From Trueperaceae bacterium (GTDB lineage Bacteria > Deinococcota > Deinococci > Deinococcales > Trueperaceae): a stretch of 12,760 nt of DNA. Below, in pieces: positions 5,642 to 12,760 of this stretch (position 1 is the first letter of the stretch; each line of letters starts with the position of its first letter). The notes below the pieces were generated by a model. It did not search any database. It was not told the origin of the DNA and was given only the letters and a program-made list of their open reading frames with translations. The stretch is from assembly GCA_011390455.1 (NCBI GenBank), contig JAABSI010000085.1, positions 1 through 12,760 of the forward strand, read 5' to 3'. The translations under genes and the position numbers were made by a program.

Positions 5642-6874
5642 GTGCCCCGCGACCGGAGCTTCTTGGCGATCTGCTTGGCCATGGGGTCGGCGACCGTCGC
5701 GCTCTCGATGCTCGGGACCCTGGTGCCGCTGTTCGCGGTCGACCGGGCGATCGGCGCGACCGCGCTCGGCGTCCTGGTCGCGCTGCCGAACGTGTTTCCC
5801 GTGGTGCTCGCGATCACGGCGGGTCGCTGGGTCGATCGGGGCGGTCCGACCCGTTGGCTCCTCGTCGGCAGCAGCGGGGTGACCCTCGGGCCGCTCCTAT
5901 TGGTCGCCGCACCGAGCATCGCGGCGATGGCCGCGTCCCAGCTGCTGGTGGGCGTGGCCCAGCTCTTCGCGACGCTCGCCGCGCAGTCGATCGTGGCGGA
6001 CGTCGACAACGGCCGCTCGCGCACGCGCAACTTCAGCTGGTTCACGACGACCCTGTCCGCGGGCCGGCTGGTCGGTCCGGTGCTCGCGGGCGTGGTGGTC
6101 GACGGCGCCGGCTTCCGCGCCGCCTTCGCGGTCGTCGCTGCGGTGACGCTCGTCCCGGTCGCGATCGCGGGGGTGCTGCACCGGGCGCGGCGTGCGGCGG
6201 GGCGGGCGGCGCCGCCGGAGGCGCCCGCCGGGCCCGGCGCGACGGTCGCCGCCGATGCGGCCGAGGCCCTCGCCGCCGCCCACCGGCGCGCCGGACCGAC
6301 GCTCGCGAACGTCGGCGTGCAACTCGCGGTGCTCGCCAGCGCCGGCGTCTTCGTCGCCGTGAGCGTCCGGACCGCCTTCTTGCCGGTGCTGCTGACCGAC
6401 CTCGGCTACTCCGCGACCGCGATCGGCGCGCTCATCAGCACCGGCGCCTTCGCCGCGGTGCTCGTGCGCCCCCTCATGCCGTACTTCGCACGAGTGCTGG
6501 GCGGTCCGGCGCGCGCCCTCGTCGCGGCGATGGTCGCCGTCGCGCTCGGCGTCGGGCTCCTGGGCGCGGTGACGGCGTGGGGCGCCTTCGCCGCGCTGGC
6601 CGTCGTCGCCGGCTTCGGGACCGGCGTCGGCCTGCCGCTCTCGATCGTGACGGTCGCCAGCCACGTGGACCCCAAGCGCCGCGGGGCCGCCCTGGGGCTG
6701 CGGCTCTCGCTCAACCGCGCCGCCCAGCTCGCGATGCCGGTGGCGATGGGGGCGCTCCTCTCGGTCGCCGGCTTCACGGTGGCGTTCGCGGTCGCCGGCG
6801 GCGTGCTCGCGGCCTTGGCCGTGATCGCCGCGACGCGCGTCCCGGCCTTCGAGCGCACCCCGCCGGTCGCGTAG
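5642..6874 (+). CDS. MFS transporter, substrate unknown
   Basis: This encodes a major facilitator superfamily permease of about 410 residues, the usual length for a 12-helix drug- or metabolite-type MFS protein. Hydrophobic helices begin at once (SFLAICLAMGSATVALS). A motif-A-like loop GRWVDRGGPTRW sits near residues 61-72 after the second helix. A central basic, Ala/Pro-rich loop of about 40 residues (near 178-220) separates the two six-helix halves. I chose GTG 5642 because the first helix starts right after it, and because the residues encoded further upstream (an in-frame TTG at 5576) are an arginine-rich stretch unlike a permease N-terminus. No Shine-Dalgarno precedes the GTG. It is divergent from the cytochrome gene and 67 bases upstream of iolD on the same strand, so an inositol-related or unrelated substrate is equally open. 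It does not show the sugar-porter signatures I would expect of IolT. Confidence 0.85.
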   Translation: MPRDRSFLAICLAMGSATVALSMLGTLVPLFAVDRAIGATALGVLVALPNVFPVVLAITAGRWVDRGGPTRWLLVGSSGVTLGPLLLVAAPSIAAMAASQLLVGVAQLFATLAAQSIVADVDNGRSRTRNFSWFTTTLSAGRLVGPVLAGVVVDGAGFRAAFAVVAAVTLVPVAIAGVLHRARRAAGRAAPPEAPAGPGATVAADAAEALAAAHRRAGPTLANVGVQLAVLASAGVFVAVSVRTAFLPVLLTDLGYSATAIGALISTGAFAAVLVRPLMPYFARVLGGPARALVAAMVAVALGVGLLGAVTAWGAFAALAVVAGFGTGVGLPLSIVTVASHVDPKRRGAALGLRLSLNRAAQLAMPVAMGALLSVAGFTVAFAVAGGVLAALAVIAATRVPAFERTPPVA

Positions 6875-6910
6875 CGCCGCGGGCCGCCGCGACGCCGGCA
6901 GGGGGAGGGG

Positions 6911-6916
6911 TACGCT
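6911..6916 (+). promoter_or_regulatory. Possible -10 box of the iol operon
   Basis: TACGCT lies 25 bases before the iolD start and would give a leader of about 20 bases containing the Shine-Dalgarno GAGGAGG (6931-6937). No good -35 hexamer is visible, so the operon may be driven by an activator-dependent promoter or read through from the MFS gene. Confidence 0.35.
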
Positions 6917-6941
6917 GGAGCGACGGACGTGAGGAGGCAGC

Positions 6942-8867
6942 ATGAGTACGCTCCGGATGACGGTGGGGCAAGCGCTGGTGCGGTTCCTGGCCGCCCAGTG
7001 GACCGAGCGCGACGGGGTGCGTCGCCGAACGATCCCGGGGGTGTGGGCGATCCTCGGGCACGGCAACGTCGCCGGCCTAGGGCAGGCGCTCGAGGAGCTC
7101 GGCGACGTTGTCGACCTCCCGACCTACCGGGCCCAGAACGAGCAGGCGATGGTGCATGCCGCGGCGGCGTACGCCAAGCACGCCGATCGCCTCGCGACCT
7201 TCGCCTGCGCCGCCTCGGTCGGCCCCGGCAGCGCGAACATGATCACCGCCGCCGCCGGCGCGACGGTCAACCGGCTGCCGGTGTTGCTGCTCCCGAGCGA
7301 CGAGTTCGCCGCGCGCCGCGCCGACCCGGTGCTGCAGCAGCTCGAGCACCCGCAGGAGCAGGACGTCAGCGTCGCCGACGCCTTCCGGCCGGTCGCGCGC
7401 TTCTTCGCCCGCATCCACCGCCCCGAGCAGTTGCTCGCCGCGCTCCCCGAGGCGCTGCGCGTGCTCACCGACCCGGTCGAGACCGGCGCGGTCGTGCTCG
7501 CGCTCCCCGAGGACGTGCAGGCCGAGGCCTGGGACTGGCCCGCGGCGCTCTTTGCGCCGCGCACCTGGCGGGTGCGGCGACCGCCGCCGGAGGCCGAGGT
7601 GCTCGCGGAGGCCACGCGCTGGCTGCGCGCCGCCCGGCGCCCGCTGATCGTGGCCGGCGGCGGCGTCCGCTACGCCGCCGCCGGCGCAGCGCTCGCCGCC
7701 TTCGCGGAGCGCTTCGGGGTGCCGGTCGTCGAGACCCAGGCCGGCAAGGGGGCGCTCGCTTGGGACCACCCGTTGGCCGCGGGTCCGGTCGGCGCCAACG
7801 GCGGCAGCGCCGCCAACGCCCTCGCGCGCCGCGCCGACGTGGTCCTGGCGGTGGGGACGCGGTTGGCGGACTTCACCACCGGGTCGATGACCGCCTTCGC
7901 CCACCCCGACGTGCGCTTCGTCGGCCTCAACGTCGCCCCGTTCGACGCCTCCAAGGTGGGCGCGCTGGCGCTCGTCGCCGACGCGCGCGCCGGGCTCGAG
8001 GGGCTCGCGGCCGCGCTGGAGCCCGATGGGTCGGGCGCCGACCCGGCCTACCGCGGCGAGGCCATGGAGCGCGCCGCCGCCTGGCGTTCCACCGTCGACG
8101 AGCTGCGCCAACCGAGCAGCGACGGCGGCGGGCTCGCGCAGGCCGAGGTCCTCGGCGCCGTCCACGACGCCTTCGGCGACCACGCCGTGGTCATCAACGC
8201 CGCCGGCAGCATGCCCGGCGACCTGCTCAAGCTGTGGCGCACCGCCGATCCGCGGGCGTACCACGTCGAGTACGGCTTCTCGTGCATGGGCTACGAGATC
8301 CCCGCCGGGATCGGGGTCGCGCTCGCCGAGCCCGGCCGCGAGATCGTCGTGTTCGTGGGCGACGGCTCCTACCTGATGATGAACTCGGAACTGGTCACGG
8401 CGGTGGCCGAGGGGCTCGCCTTCACGGTGGTGCTGGTCGAGAACCACGGCTTCCAGTCGATCCACGGTCTGCAGCGCTCGGTGGGCGTCCCCTCGTTCAT
8501 CAACGAACGCCGCGCGCGCGACCCCGAGTCGGGCCGCCTCGACGGCCCGGTGGTGGCCGTCGACTTCGCCGCGCACGCGGCCGCGATGGGCGCGCGCACC
8601 TGGTCGGTCCACGACCTCGAGGCGCTGCAGCACGCGCTGGTCGAGGCGCGCGCGGCCGACGGGGTGCGCGTGGTCGTGGTCGCCACGGACCCCGAGCGGC
8701 GGGTGCCCGGGTTCGACGGCTGGTGGGACGTGCCGCCGGCGGAGGTGTCGGAGCGCGCCGAGGTGCGCGCGGCGCGCGCGGCGCACCAGACGGCCGCGGC
8801 GCGCCGTCGGGCGCACGGGGCGGTCGCGACGCCGCCGCCCGCCTTGGACGCGGAGGAGGAGCGATGA
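6942..8867 (+). CDS. iolD: 3D-(3,5/4)-trihydroxycyclohexane-1,2-dione hydrolase (IolD)
   Basis: IolD is the thiamine-diphosphate enzyme that hydrolytically opens the ring of trihydroxycyclohexane-dione to give 5-deoxy-glucuronate in myo-inositol breakdown (EC 3.7.1.22). The 641-residue product matches the family length (about 640). The start RMTVGQALVRFLAAQW and the GVWAILGHGNVAGLGQAL block (33-50) are characteristic. E67 in YRAQNEQAM is the expected cofactor-activating glutamate, and the ThDP/Mg motif starts GDGSYLMMN at 473. The order of pyrimidine-binding, central and diphosphate-binding domains is normal. The C-terminal 40 residues are Ala/Arg/Glu-rich and probably disordered. ATG 6942 follows GAGGAGG by four bases. 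Its stop overlaps the iolG start by 4 bases (ATGA), as first gene of the operon. Confidence 0.96.
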   Translation: MSTLRMTVGQALVRFLAAQWTERDGVRRRTIPGVWAILGHGNVAGLGQALEELGDVVDLPTYRAQNEQAMVHAAAAYAKHADRLATFACAASVGPGSANMITAAAGATVNRLPVLLLPSDEFAARRADPVLQQLEHPQEQDVSVADAFRPVARFFARIHRPEQLLAALPEALRVLTDPVETGAVVLALPEDVQAEAWDWPAALFAPRTWRVRRPPPEAEVLAEATRWLRAARRPLIVAGGGVRYAAAGAALAAFAERFGVPVVETQAGKGALAWDHPLAAGPVGANGGSAANALARRADVVLAVGTRLADFTTGSMTAFAHPDVRFVGLNVAPFDASKVGALALVADARAGLEGLAAALEPDGSGADPAYRGEAMERAAAWRSTVDELRQPSSDGGGLAQAEVLGAVHDAFGDHAVVINAAGSMPGDLLKLWRTADPRAYHVEYGFSCMGYEIPAGIGVALAEPGREIVVFVGDGSYLMMNSELVTAVAEGLAFTVVLVENHGFQSIHGLQRSVGVPSFINERRARDPESGRLDGPVVAVDFAAHAAAMGARTWSVHDLEALQHALVEARAADGVRVVVVATDPERRVPGFDGWWDVPPAEVSERAEVRAARAAHQTAAARRRAHGAVATPPPALDAEEER

Positions 8868-9874
8868 TGCGCGACCCACTCGGCTTCGCGGTGATCGGCG
8901 CCGGCCGCATCGGCGCGCTGCACGCCCGGCACCTGGCGGGGGCGGTGGACGGCGCGCGCCTCGTGCGCGTCGTCGATCCGGACCTGGACGCCGCTCGCCG
9001 CGCAGCGCTCGGCGGCGCGCTCGCGGGCGACGACCTAGCCGCGGCGCTGGCCGACCCCGCCGTCGATGCGGTGCTGATCGCTTCGCCCACGGTGCACCAC
9101 GCCGACCAGCTCGAGGCGGCCGCGGCGGCCGGCAAGGCGATCCTGTGCGAGAAGCCGGTCGCCGACGACCTCGCCGGCACCGTGCGCGCCATGGAGACCG
9201 TGAGGAGGGCGGGCGCGCCGTTCCAGATCGGCTTCAACCGCCGCTTCGACCCGGCCTACGCCGAGGTCGGGCGGGCGGTGCGCGCCGGTGAGCTCGGGCC
9301 GGTGGAGCTCTTCCGGAGCCAGTCGTCCGACCCCGGTCCGGCCCCCGAGGCCTACATCGCGGCCTCGGCCGGCTTCTTCCACGACTCGGTGATCCACGAC
9401 ATCGACACCGCGCGCTTCGTCTGCGGCGAGGTGGAGCGCGTCACCGCCCTCGGTCGGGTGCGCGTCGACCCGCTCTACGCCAAGTACGGCGACGTCGACA
9501 CCAGCGTGCTCACGCTCGAGTTCGCCTCGGGCGCGCTGGGCGTGCTGATGAACTCGCGGCGCACCGTCTACGGCCACGACCTGCGGGTCGAGGTGCACGG
9601 GGCGCTGGGTAAGCTGGTCGCCGAGGACGAGCGCGCCACCAAGGTGTGGCGCTACGGGCCCGGCGGCCCGCAGGGCGACTACTACCACCACTTCTTGGAC
9701 CGCTTCCGCGACGCCTACCGCCTCGAGGTGCAGGCCTTCGTCGACGCGGTGCGCGCCGGCCGCGCGCCCGAGCCGGGCGCGGTCGACGCGGTCGAATCGC
9801 TGCGGGTCGCCGAGGCCGCGCGCCTCAGCCTGCGCGAGGGGCGTGCGGTGGAGATCGCGGAGGTCGCACCATGA
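8864..9874 (+). CDS. iolG: Inositol 2-dehydrogenase (IolG, Gfo/Idh/MocA family)
   Basis: IolG is the NAD-dependent oxidoreductase that converts myo-inositol to scyllo-inosose, the first step of the pathway (EC 1.1.1.18). The 336-residue product has the Rossmann motif GAGRIG at 12-17, the family EKP at 96-98 with catalytic K97, and D174 and H178 in the HDSVIHDID block, matching the Lys-Asp-His set of characterised IolG enzymes. NRRFD at 125-129 is also typical. Two ATGs in a row (8864 and 8867) follow the Shine-Dalgarno GGAGGAGGA; I used the first, which gives an ATGA overlap with iolD. The stop overlaps the next gene in the same way. Related family members act on scyllo-inositol or other polyols, so the exact substrate rests on the operon context. 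Confidence 0.92.
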   Translation: MMRDPLGFAVIGAGRIGALHARHLAGAVDGARLVRVVDPDLDAARRAALGGALAGDDLAAALADPAVDAVLIASPTVHHADQLEAAAAAGKAILCEKPVADDLAGTVRAMETVRRAGAPFQIGFNRRFDPAYAEVGRAVRAGELGPVELFRSQSSDPGPAPEAYIAASAGFFHDSVIHDIDTARFVCGEVERVTALGRVRVDPLYAKYGDVDTSVLTLEFASGALGVLMNSRRTVYGHDLRVEVHGALGKLVAEDERATKVWRYGPGGPQGDYYHHFLDRFRDAYRLEVQAFVDAVRAGRAPEPGAVDAVESLRVAEAARLSLREGRAVEIAEVAP

Positions 9875-10842
9875 GCGCTCCGGCCGGACCGACCATCCGC
9901 GTCGCCAACGCCCCGTGCTCGTGGGGCACCATCGAGGGCTTCGGCGACGCGACCCCGTGGGGCGCGATGCTCGATCAGCTCGCGGGCACCGGGTACGCCG
10001 CCACCGAGCTCGGCGACCTCGGCTACCTCCCCGACGACCCCGCGGCGCTGCGCGCGGCGCTCGAAGAGCGCGGGCTGGCGCTGCTCGGCGGCTTCGAGGG
10101 GGTCGATCTGCGCGCGGCGGACGCGGTGGAGCACCACCGGGGGCGGTTGCTGACGGTCGCGAAGCTGCTCGCCGCAGCCGGCGACGTCGGCGACCCCGGC
10201 CGGCCTCCGTACTTCATCCTGGCCGACGCCACCTGCGGCGACCCGGAGCGCACCCGGCTCGCCGGTCGGGTGCCGCGCAACCTGCGGCTCGGTCAGGCCG
10301 CGCACGCGACCTTCGCGCGCAACGCCGCCGCGATCGCCCGGCTGGTCGCCGAGGAGACCGGCCTCCGCACCCTCTTCCACCACCACTGCGGCGCCTGGGT
10401 CGAGACCCCGGACGAGATCGCGCGCTTCCTCGACGCGGTCCCCGCCGGGCTCGTCGATCTGGTCTTCGACACCGGCCACTACACGTACGGCACCGGGCGG
10501 CCCGACGCCGAACCCGGCGATCCCGCGGGCCGCGGGACGGCCGCGCTCGAGGGGCTGCGGCGCTTCTGGGGGCGCGTCCCCTACGTCCACCTCAAGGACT
10601 GCCACCCCGCGGTGGCGGCCCGCGCCCGAGCCGAGGGCCTGGGCTACCCCGAGGCCGTCGGCGCCGGCGTCTTCTGCGAGCTGGGCCAGGGGAGCGTCGA
10701 CCTGGCCGGCGTGCTCGATTTCCTGCGCGCGCAGGGCTACGCCGACTGGGTGACCGTGGAGCAGGACGTGCTCCCCGGCATGGGCACGCCCGAGGCGAGC
10801 GCGCGCCGCAACCGCGACGTCCTGCGCGACCTGGGGCTGTGA
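9871..10842 (+). CDS. iolE: Putative inosose dehydratase (IolE-like TIM-barrel protein)
   Basis: This is a sugar-phosphate isomerase/epimerase-type TIM barrel (AP-endonuclease 2 fold) of 323 residues. The start carries VANAPCSWGTIEG (11-23), followed by likely metal and substrate residues: E46 in TELGDLGY, H171 in HHHCG, D200 and H203 in DTGHYTYG, H240-X-K-D and E297-X-D. IolE removes water from scyllo-inosose to give trihydroxycyclohexane-dione (EC 4.2.1.44), between IolG and IolD. That is the step missing from the other genes here, so I assign it mainly by context. It could instead be an IolI-like inosose isomerase or IolH-type protein of the same fold. ATG 9871 overlaps the iolG stop (ATGA) and follows CGGAGGT by six bases. 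A gap of 37 bases separates it from iolB. Confidence 0.78.
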   Translation: MSAPAGPTIRVANAPCSWGTIEGFGDATPWGAMLDQLAGTGYAATELGDLGYLPDDPAALRAALEERGLALLGGFEGVDLRAADAVEHHRGRLLTVAKLLAAAGDVGDPGRPPYFILADATCGDPERTRLAGRVPRNLRLGQAAHATFARNAAAIARLVAEETGLRTLFHHHCGAWVETPDEIARFLDAVPAGLVDLVFDTGHYTYGTGRPDAEPGDPAGRGTAALEGLRRFWGRVPYVHLKDCHPAVAARARAEGLGYPEAVGAGVFCELGQGSVDLAGVLDFLRAQGYADWVTVEQDVLPGMGTPEASARRNRDVLRDLGL

Positions 10843-10879
10843 CCCCGGAGCCGCGCGCACCCCTCGTTGGAGGTACCTC

Positions 10880-11740
10880 ATGAGCGACCCGATCCGCGAC
10901 GCGCACGTCGTCCCGCTCGACCGCAGCGCCCCCGTCCGCGCCGACGTCACCCCGGAGCGCGCCGGCTGGCGCCACCTCGGGTTCCAGGTCCGCGCGCTGC
11001 GGGCCGGCGAGGGCTTCACCGCCGAGAGCGGCGCGTTCGAAGTGTGCGTCGTGCTCCTCTCCGGCGACGCCGACCTGTCGGCGGGCTCCGAGCATTGGAC
11101 GGTGCGCGGGCGCCGCGCCGTCTTCGAGGGCCTCCCGCACGCGCTGTACGTCCCGCCCGGGACGCACTACGGCGTCCGCGCCGCCACCGACCTCGAGGTC
11201 GCCATCGGCAGCGCGCCCGCCGAGGGGCGGCTGCCGGCGCGCCTCATCACGCCGGACGACGTGACCGTCGAGATCCGCGGCGGCCACAACGCCACCCGCC
11301 AGATCAGCCACGTGCTCGATCCCGACGACGCGGAGAAGTTGCTCTGCGTCGAGGTCTACACCCCGTCGGGCAACTGGTCGAGCTACCCACCGCACAAGCA
11401 CGACGCCCACCATCCCGGCGTCGAGGTCGACCTGGACGAGGTCTACCACTACCGCATCGACCCCTCGGAGGGTTGGGCGCTGCAGCGGCTGTACACGGAC
11501 GACCGCGACCTGAACGACGTCGTGATCGTCGCGGACGGCGACACCGTGCTCGTGCGCCGCGGCTACCACCCGGTCGTGATGGCGCCGGGGTACGACGGCT
11601 ACTACCTCAACTTCCTGGCGGGCGAGCACCCGAGCTGGGTGGCGCGCGACGAACCGGACCTCGCGTGGGTGCGGGGCCAGTGGGCGGGCCGCGAGGGGCG
11701 GCTGGAGCTGCCCCTGAAGGGCACGGGACGCGAGGAGTGA
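10880..11740 (+). CDS. iolB: 5-deoxy-glucuronate isomerase (IolB)
   Basis: IolB isomerises 5-deoxy-glucuronate to 2-deoxy-5-keto-gluconate (EC 5.3.1.30) and is a two-cupin metalloenzyme. The 286-residue product is of normal length (about 270-290). The second cupin shows the metal-binding set H172 and H174 in PPHKHD, E187 in DLDEVYHYR, and H230 in RRGYHPV. The stretch SGNWSSYPPHKHD (163-175) is highly typical of IolB, as is APGYDGYYLNFLAG near 235-248. ATG 10880 follows GGAGGT by five bases. Its stop overlaps the GTG start of iolC by 4 bases (GTGA), so the two are coupled. Confidence 0.96.
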   Translation: MSDPIRDAHVVPLDRSAPVRADVTPERAGWRHLGFQVRALRAGEGFTAESGAFEVCVVLLSGDADLSAGSEHWTVRGRRAVFEGLPHALYVPPGTHYGVRAATDLEVAIGSAPAEGRLPARLITPDDVTVEIRGGHNATRQISHVLDPDDAEKLLCVEVYTPSGNWSSYPPHKHDAHHPGVEVDLDEVYHYRIDPSEGWALQRLYTDDRDLNDVVIVADGDTVLVRRGYHPVVMAPGYDGYYLNFLAGEHPSWVARDEPDLAWVRGQWAGREGRLELPLKGTGREE

Positions 11741-12760
11741 GCGCCCCGACCTTCGACCTGCTCACCATGGGCCGCTCCTCGATCGATCTGTACGCGCAGG
11801 AGACGGGCGCTGCCTTCGAAGACATCCAGGGCTTCGCGGCGTACGTCGGCGGCAGCCCGCTCAACATCGCGGTGGGCGCGCAGCGGCTCGGCTTGCGCAC
11901 GGCGCTGCTGACCGCGGTGGGCGCGGACAAGGTGGGCGACTTCATCCTCGCCTTCCTGCGCCGCGAGGGCGTGGCCGTCGACTGGGTCCCGGTGAAACCG
12001 AGCGCGCGCAGCAGCGCGGTGCTGCTCGGGATCGAACCGCCCGACCGCTTCCCGCTCGTCTTCTACCGCGACAACGCCGCGGACGCGCAGCTGACCATCG
12101 ACGACGTCCTCGCGGCCCCGATCGGATCGAGCGCCGCGCTCGAGGTCTCGGGGACCGGGCTCGCCAAGGAGCCCGCGCGCAGCGCCACCTTCGTCGCGTG
12201 CGAGCGCGCCCGCGCGGCGGGGCGCACCGTCTACCTCGACCTCGACTTCCGCGCCGACCAGTGGCACGACCCGCGCGCCTACGGCGCCGTCGTGCGCTCG
12301 CTCTTGCCGCTCGTCGACGTCGCCTTCGGCACCGAGGAGGAGGTCAACGCCGCGATGCTCGCGCGCGTCGAGGACCTCGCCATCACCCACCAGCAGGTGA
12401 GCGCCCCGACGGTGCGCGGCGACCTGGACGCCAACGTCGCGGCGCTCCTGGCGCGCGGCCCCGGCGCGCTGGTGGTCAAGCGCGGGCGAGCGGGCGCGAC
12501 GGTGCATCTGAGCGACGGCGCGGTGCACGCGGTGCCCGGCTTCCCGGTCGAGGTCGTCAACGTGCTGGGCGCCGGCGACGCCTTCGCGGCCGGCTTCATC
12601 TACGGGCGCGCCCAGGGGTGGGGTTGGTCGAAGAGCGCCCGGCTGGGCAACGCCTGCGGCGCGATCGTCGTCACCCGCCGCGGCTGCGCCAACTTCATGG
12701 CGACGCTCGACGAGGCGCTGGCGCTCGCGGACGCGCATGGGGGGCTCGGTCCGGACGATG
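11737..12760 (+). CDS. iolC: 5-dehydro-2-deoxygluconokinase (IolC), cut at the window end
   Basis: IolC is a PfkB-family sugar kinase that phosphorylates 2-deoxy-5-keto-gluconate with ATP (EC 2.7.1.92), the step before aldol cleavage by IolJ. I translated the open frame by hand from GTG 11737 to the end of the window with no stop: 341 codons, so at most a short C-terminal tail should be missing, unless this is the long IolC form with a fused second domain. The start TFDLLTMGRSSIDLYAQ, YVGGSPLNIAVGA (36-48, substrate-side glycine pair G38-G39) and VLGAGDAFAAGF near 276-287 with catalytic D281 mark the family. The first codons overlap the iolB stop (GTGA). GTG is preferred over the ATG at codon 11, which would break the first strand. 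Confidence 0.95.
   Translation, partial: MSAPTFDLLTMGRSSIDLYAQETGAAFEDIQGFAAYVGGSPLNIAVGAQRLGLRTALLTAVGADKVGDFILAFLRREGVAVDWVPVKPSARSSAVLLGIEPPDRFPLVFYRDNAADAQLTIDDVLAAPIGSSAALEVSGTGLAKEPARSATFVACERARAAGRTVYLDLDFRADQWHDPRAYGAVVRSLLPLVDVAFGTEEEVNAAMLARVEDLAITHQQVSAPTVRGDLDANVAALLARGPGALVVKRGRAGATVHLSDGAVHAVPGFPVEVVNVLGAGDAFAAGFIYGRAQGWGWSKSARLGNACGAIVVTRRGCANFMATLDEALALADAHGGLGPDD

Noticed and set aside
6874..6900. GC-rich inverted repeat after the MFS stop codon as a terminator
   Set aside because: Only a 5-base stem (CGCGG/CCGCG) with no U-run; too weak to call in DNA this rich in G and C.
5545..6945. A 466-codon plus-strand frame overlapping the MFS gene in another phase
   Set aside because: It is arginine- and glycine-rich throughout, with no hydrophobic helices, while the chosen frame encodes a typical permease.
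7077..8879. A 600-codon minus-strand frame opposite iolD, and similar frames opposite iolG, iolE, iolB and iolC
   Set aside because: They show no domain and have the skewed composition of antisense frames in high-GC DNA; the sense frames encode clear Iol enzymes.
10870..10879. Perfect palindrome GAGGTACCTC over the iolB Shine-Dalgarno
   Set aside because: It has no loop, so it cannot fold as a simple RNA hairpin, and a 10-base palindrome is expected by chance at this GC content. No second copy was seen.

Overview
The window is very GC-rich (roughly 70% or more by eye), densely coded bacterial chromosome. It carries four units: a ferrous-iron uptake operon with a toxin-antitoxin gene behind it, a large multihaem cytochrome c, a lone MFS transporter, and a myo-inositol catabolism operon that runs off the right edge. 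Two genes (vapB, the MFS transporter) seem to start on or next to a TAnnnT -10 box with almost no leader. Such leaderless starts are common in Deinococcota and Actinomycetota. Together with the multihaem cytochrome they make a Deinococcota (Trueperales-like), Chloroflexota or actinobacterial source plausible, but I cannot fix the phylum from the sequence.

Left part, minus strand, read right to left: a decahaem cytochrome c (5458-3167), a strong hairpin with a UUCG loop (about 3103-3142), then feoA (3044-2667), feoB (2686-533) and feoC (542-279), with overlapping ends. Next, still on the minus strand, is a VapB-type antitoxin (247 to beyond base 1) with its own apparent leaderless promoter and a palindromic operator lying against the end of feoC. 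FeoA, FeoB and FeoC together import Fe(II). The cytochrome just upstream is exported and could pass electrons to external Fe(III) or other acceptors, so a reduce-then-import arrangement is a reasonable hypothesis, though not shown.

Middle: a short divergent promoter region (5459-5641) separates the cytochrome from an MFS transporter (5642-6874, plus strand) of unknown substrate.

Right part, plus strand: iolD, iolG, a putative iolE, iolB and iolC (6942 to beyond 12760). Most junctions are 4-base start/stop overlaps, so this is a translationally coupled operon. IolG oxidises myo-inositol to scyllo-inosose, IolE dehydrates it, IolD opens the ring, IolB isomerises 5-deoxy-glucuronate, and IolC phosphorylates the product. 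The aldolase (IolJ), the semialdehyde dehydrogenase (IolA/MmsA), a regulator and a dedicated inositol transporter are not in the window unless the MFS gene is the transporter.

No RNA genes, CRISPR arrays, insertion sequences or phage genes were seen. No gene-free stretch is longer than about 190 bases.
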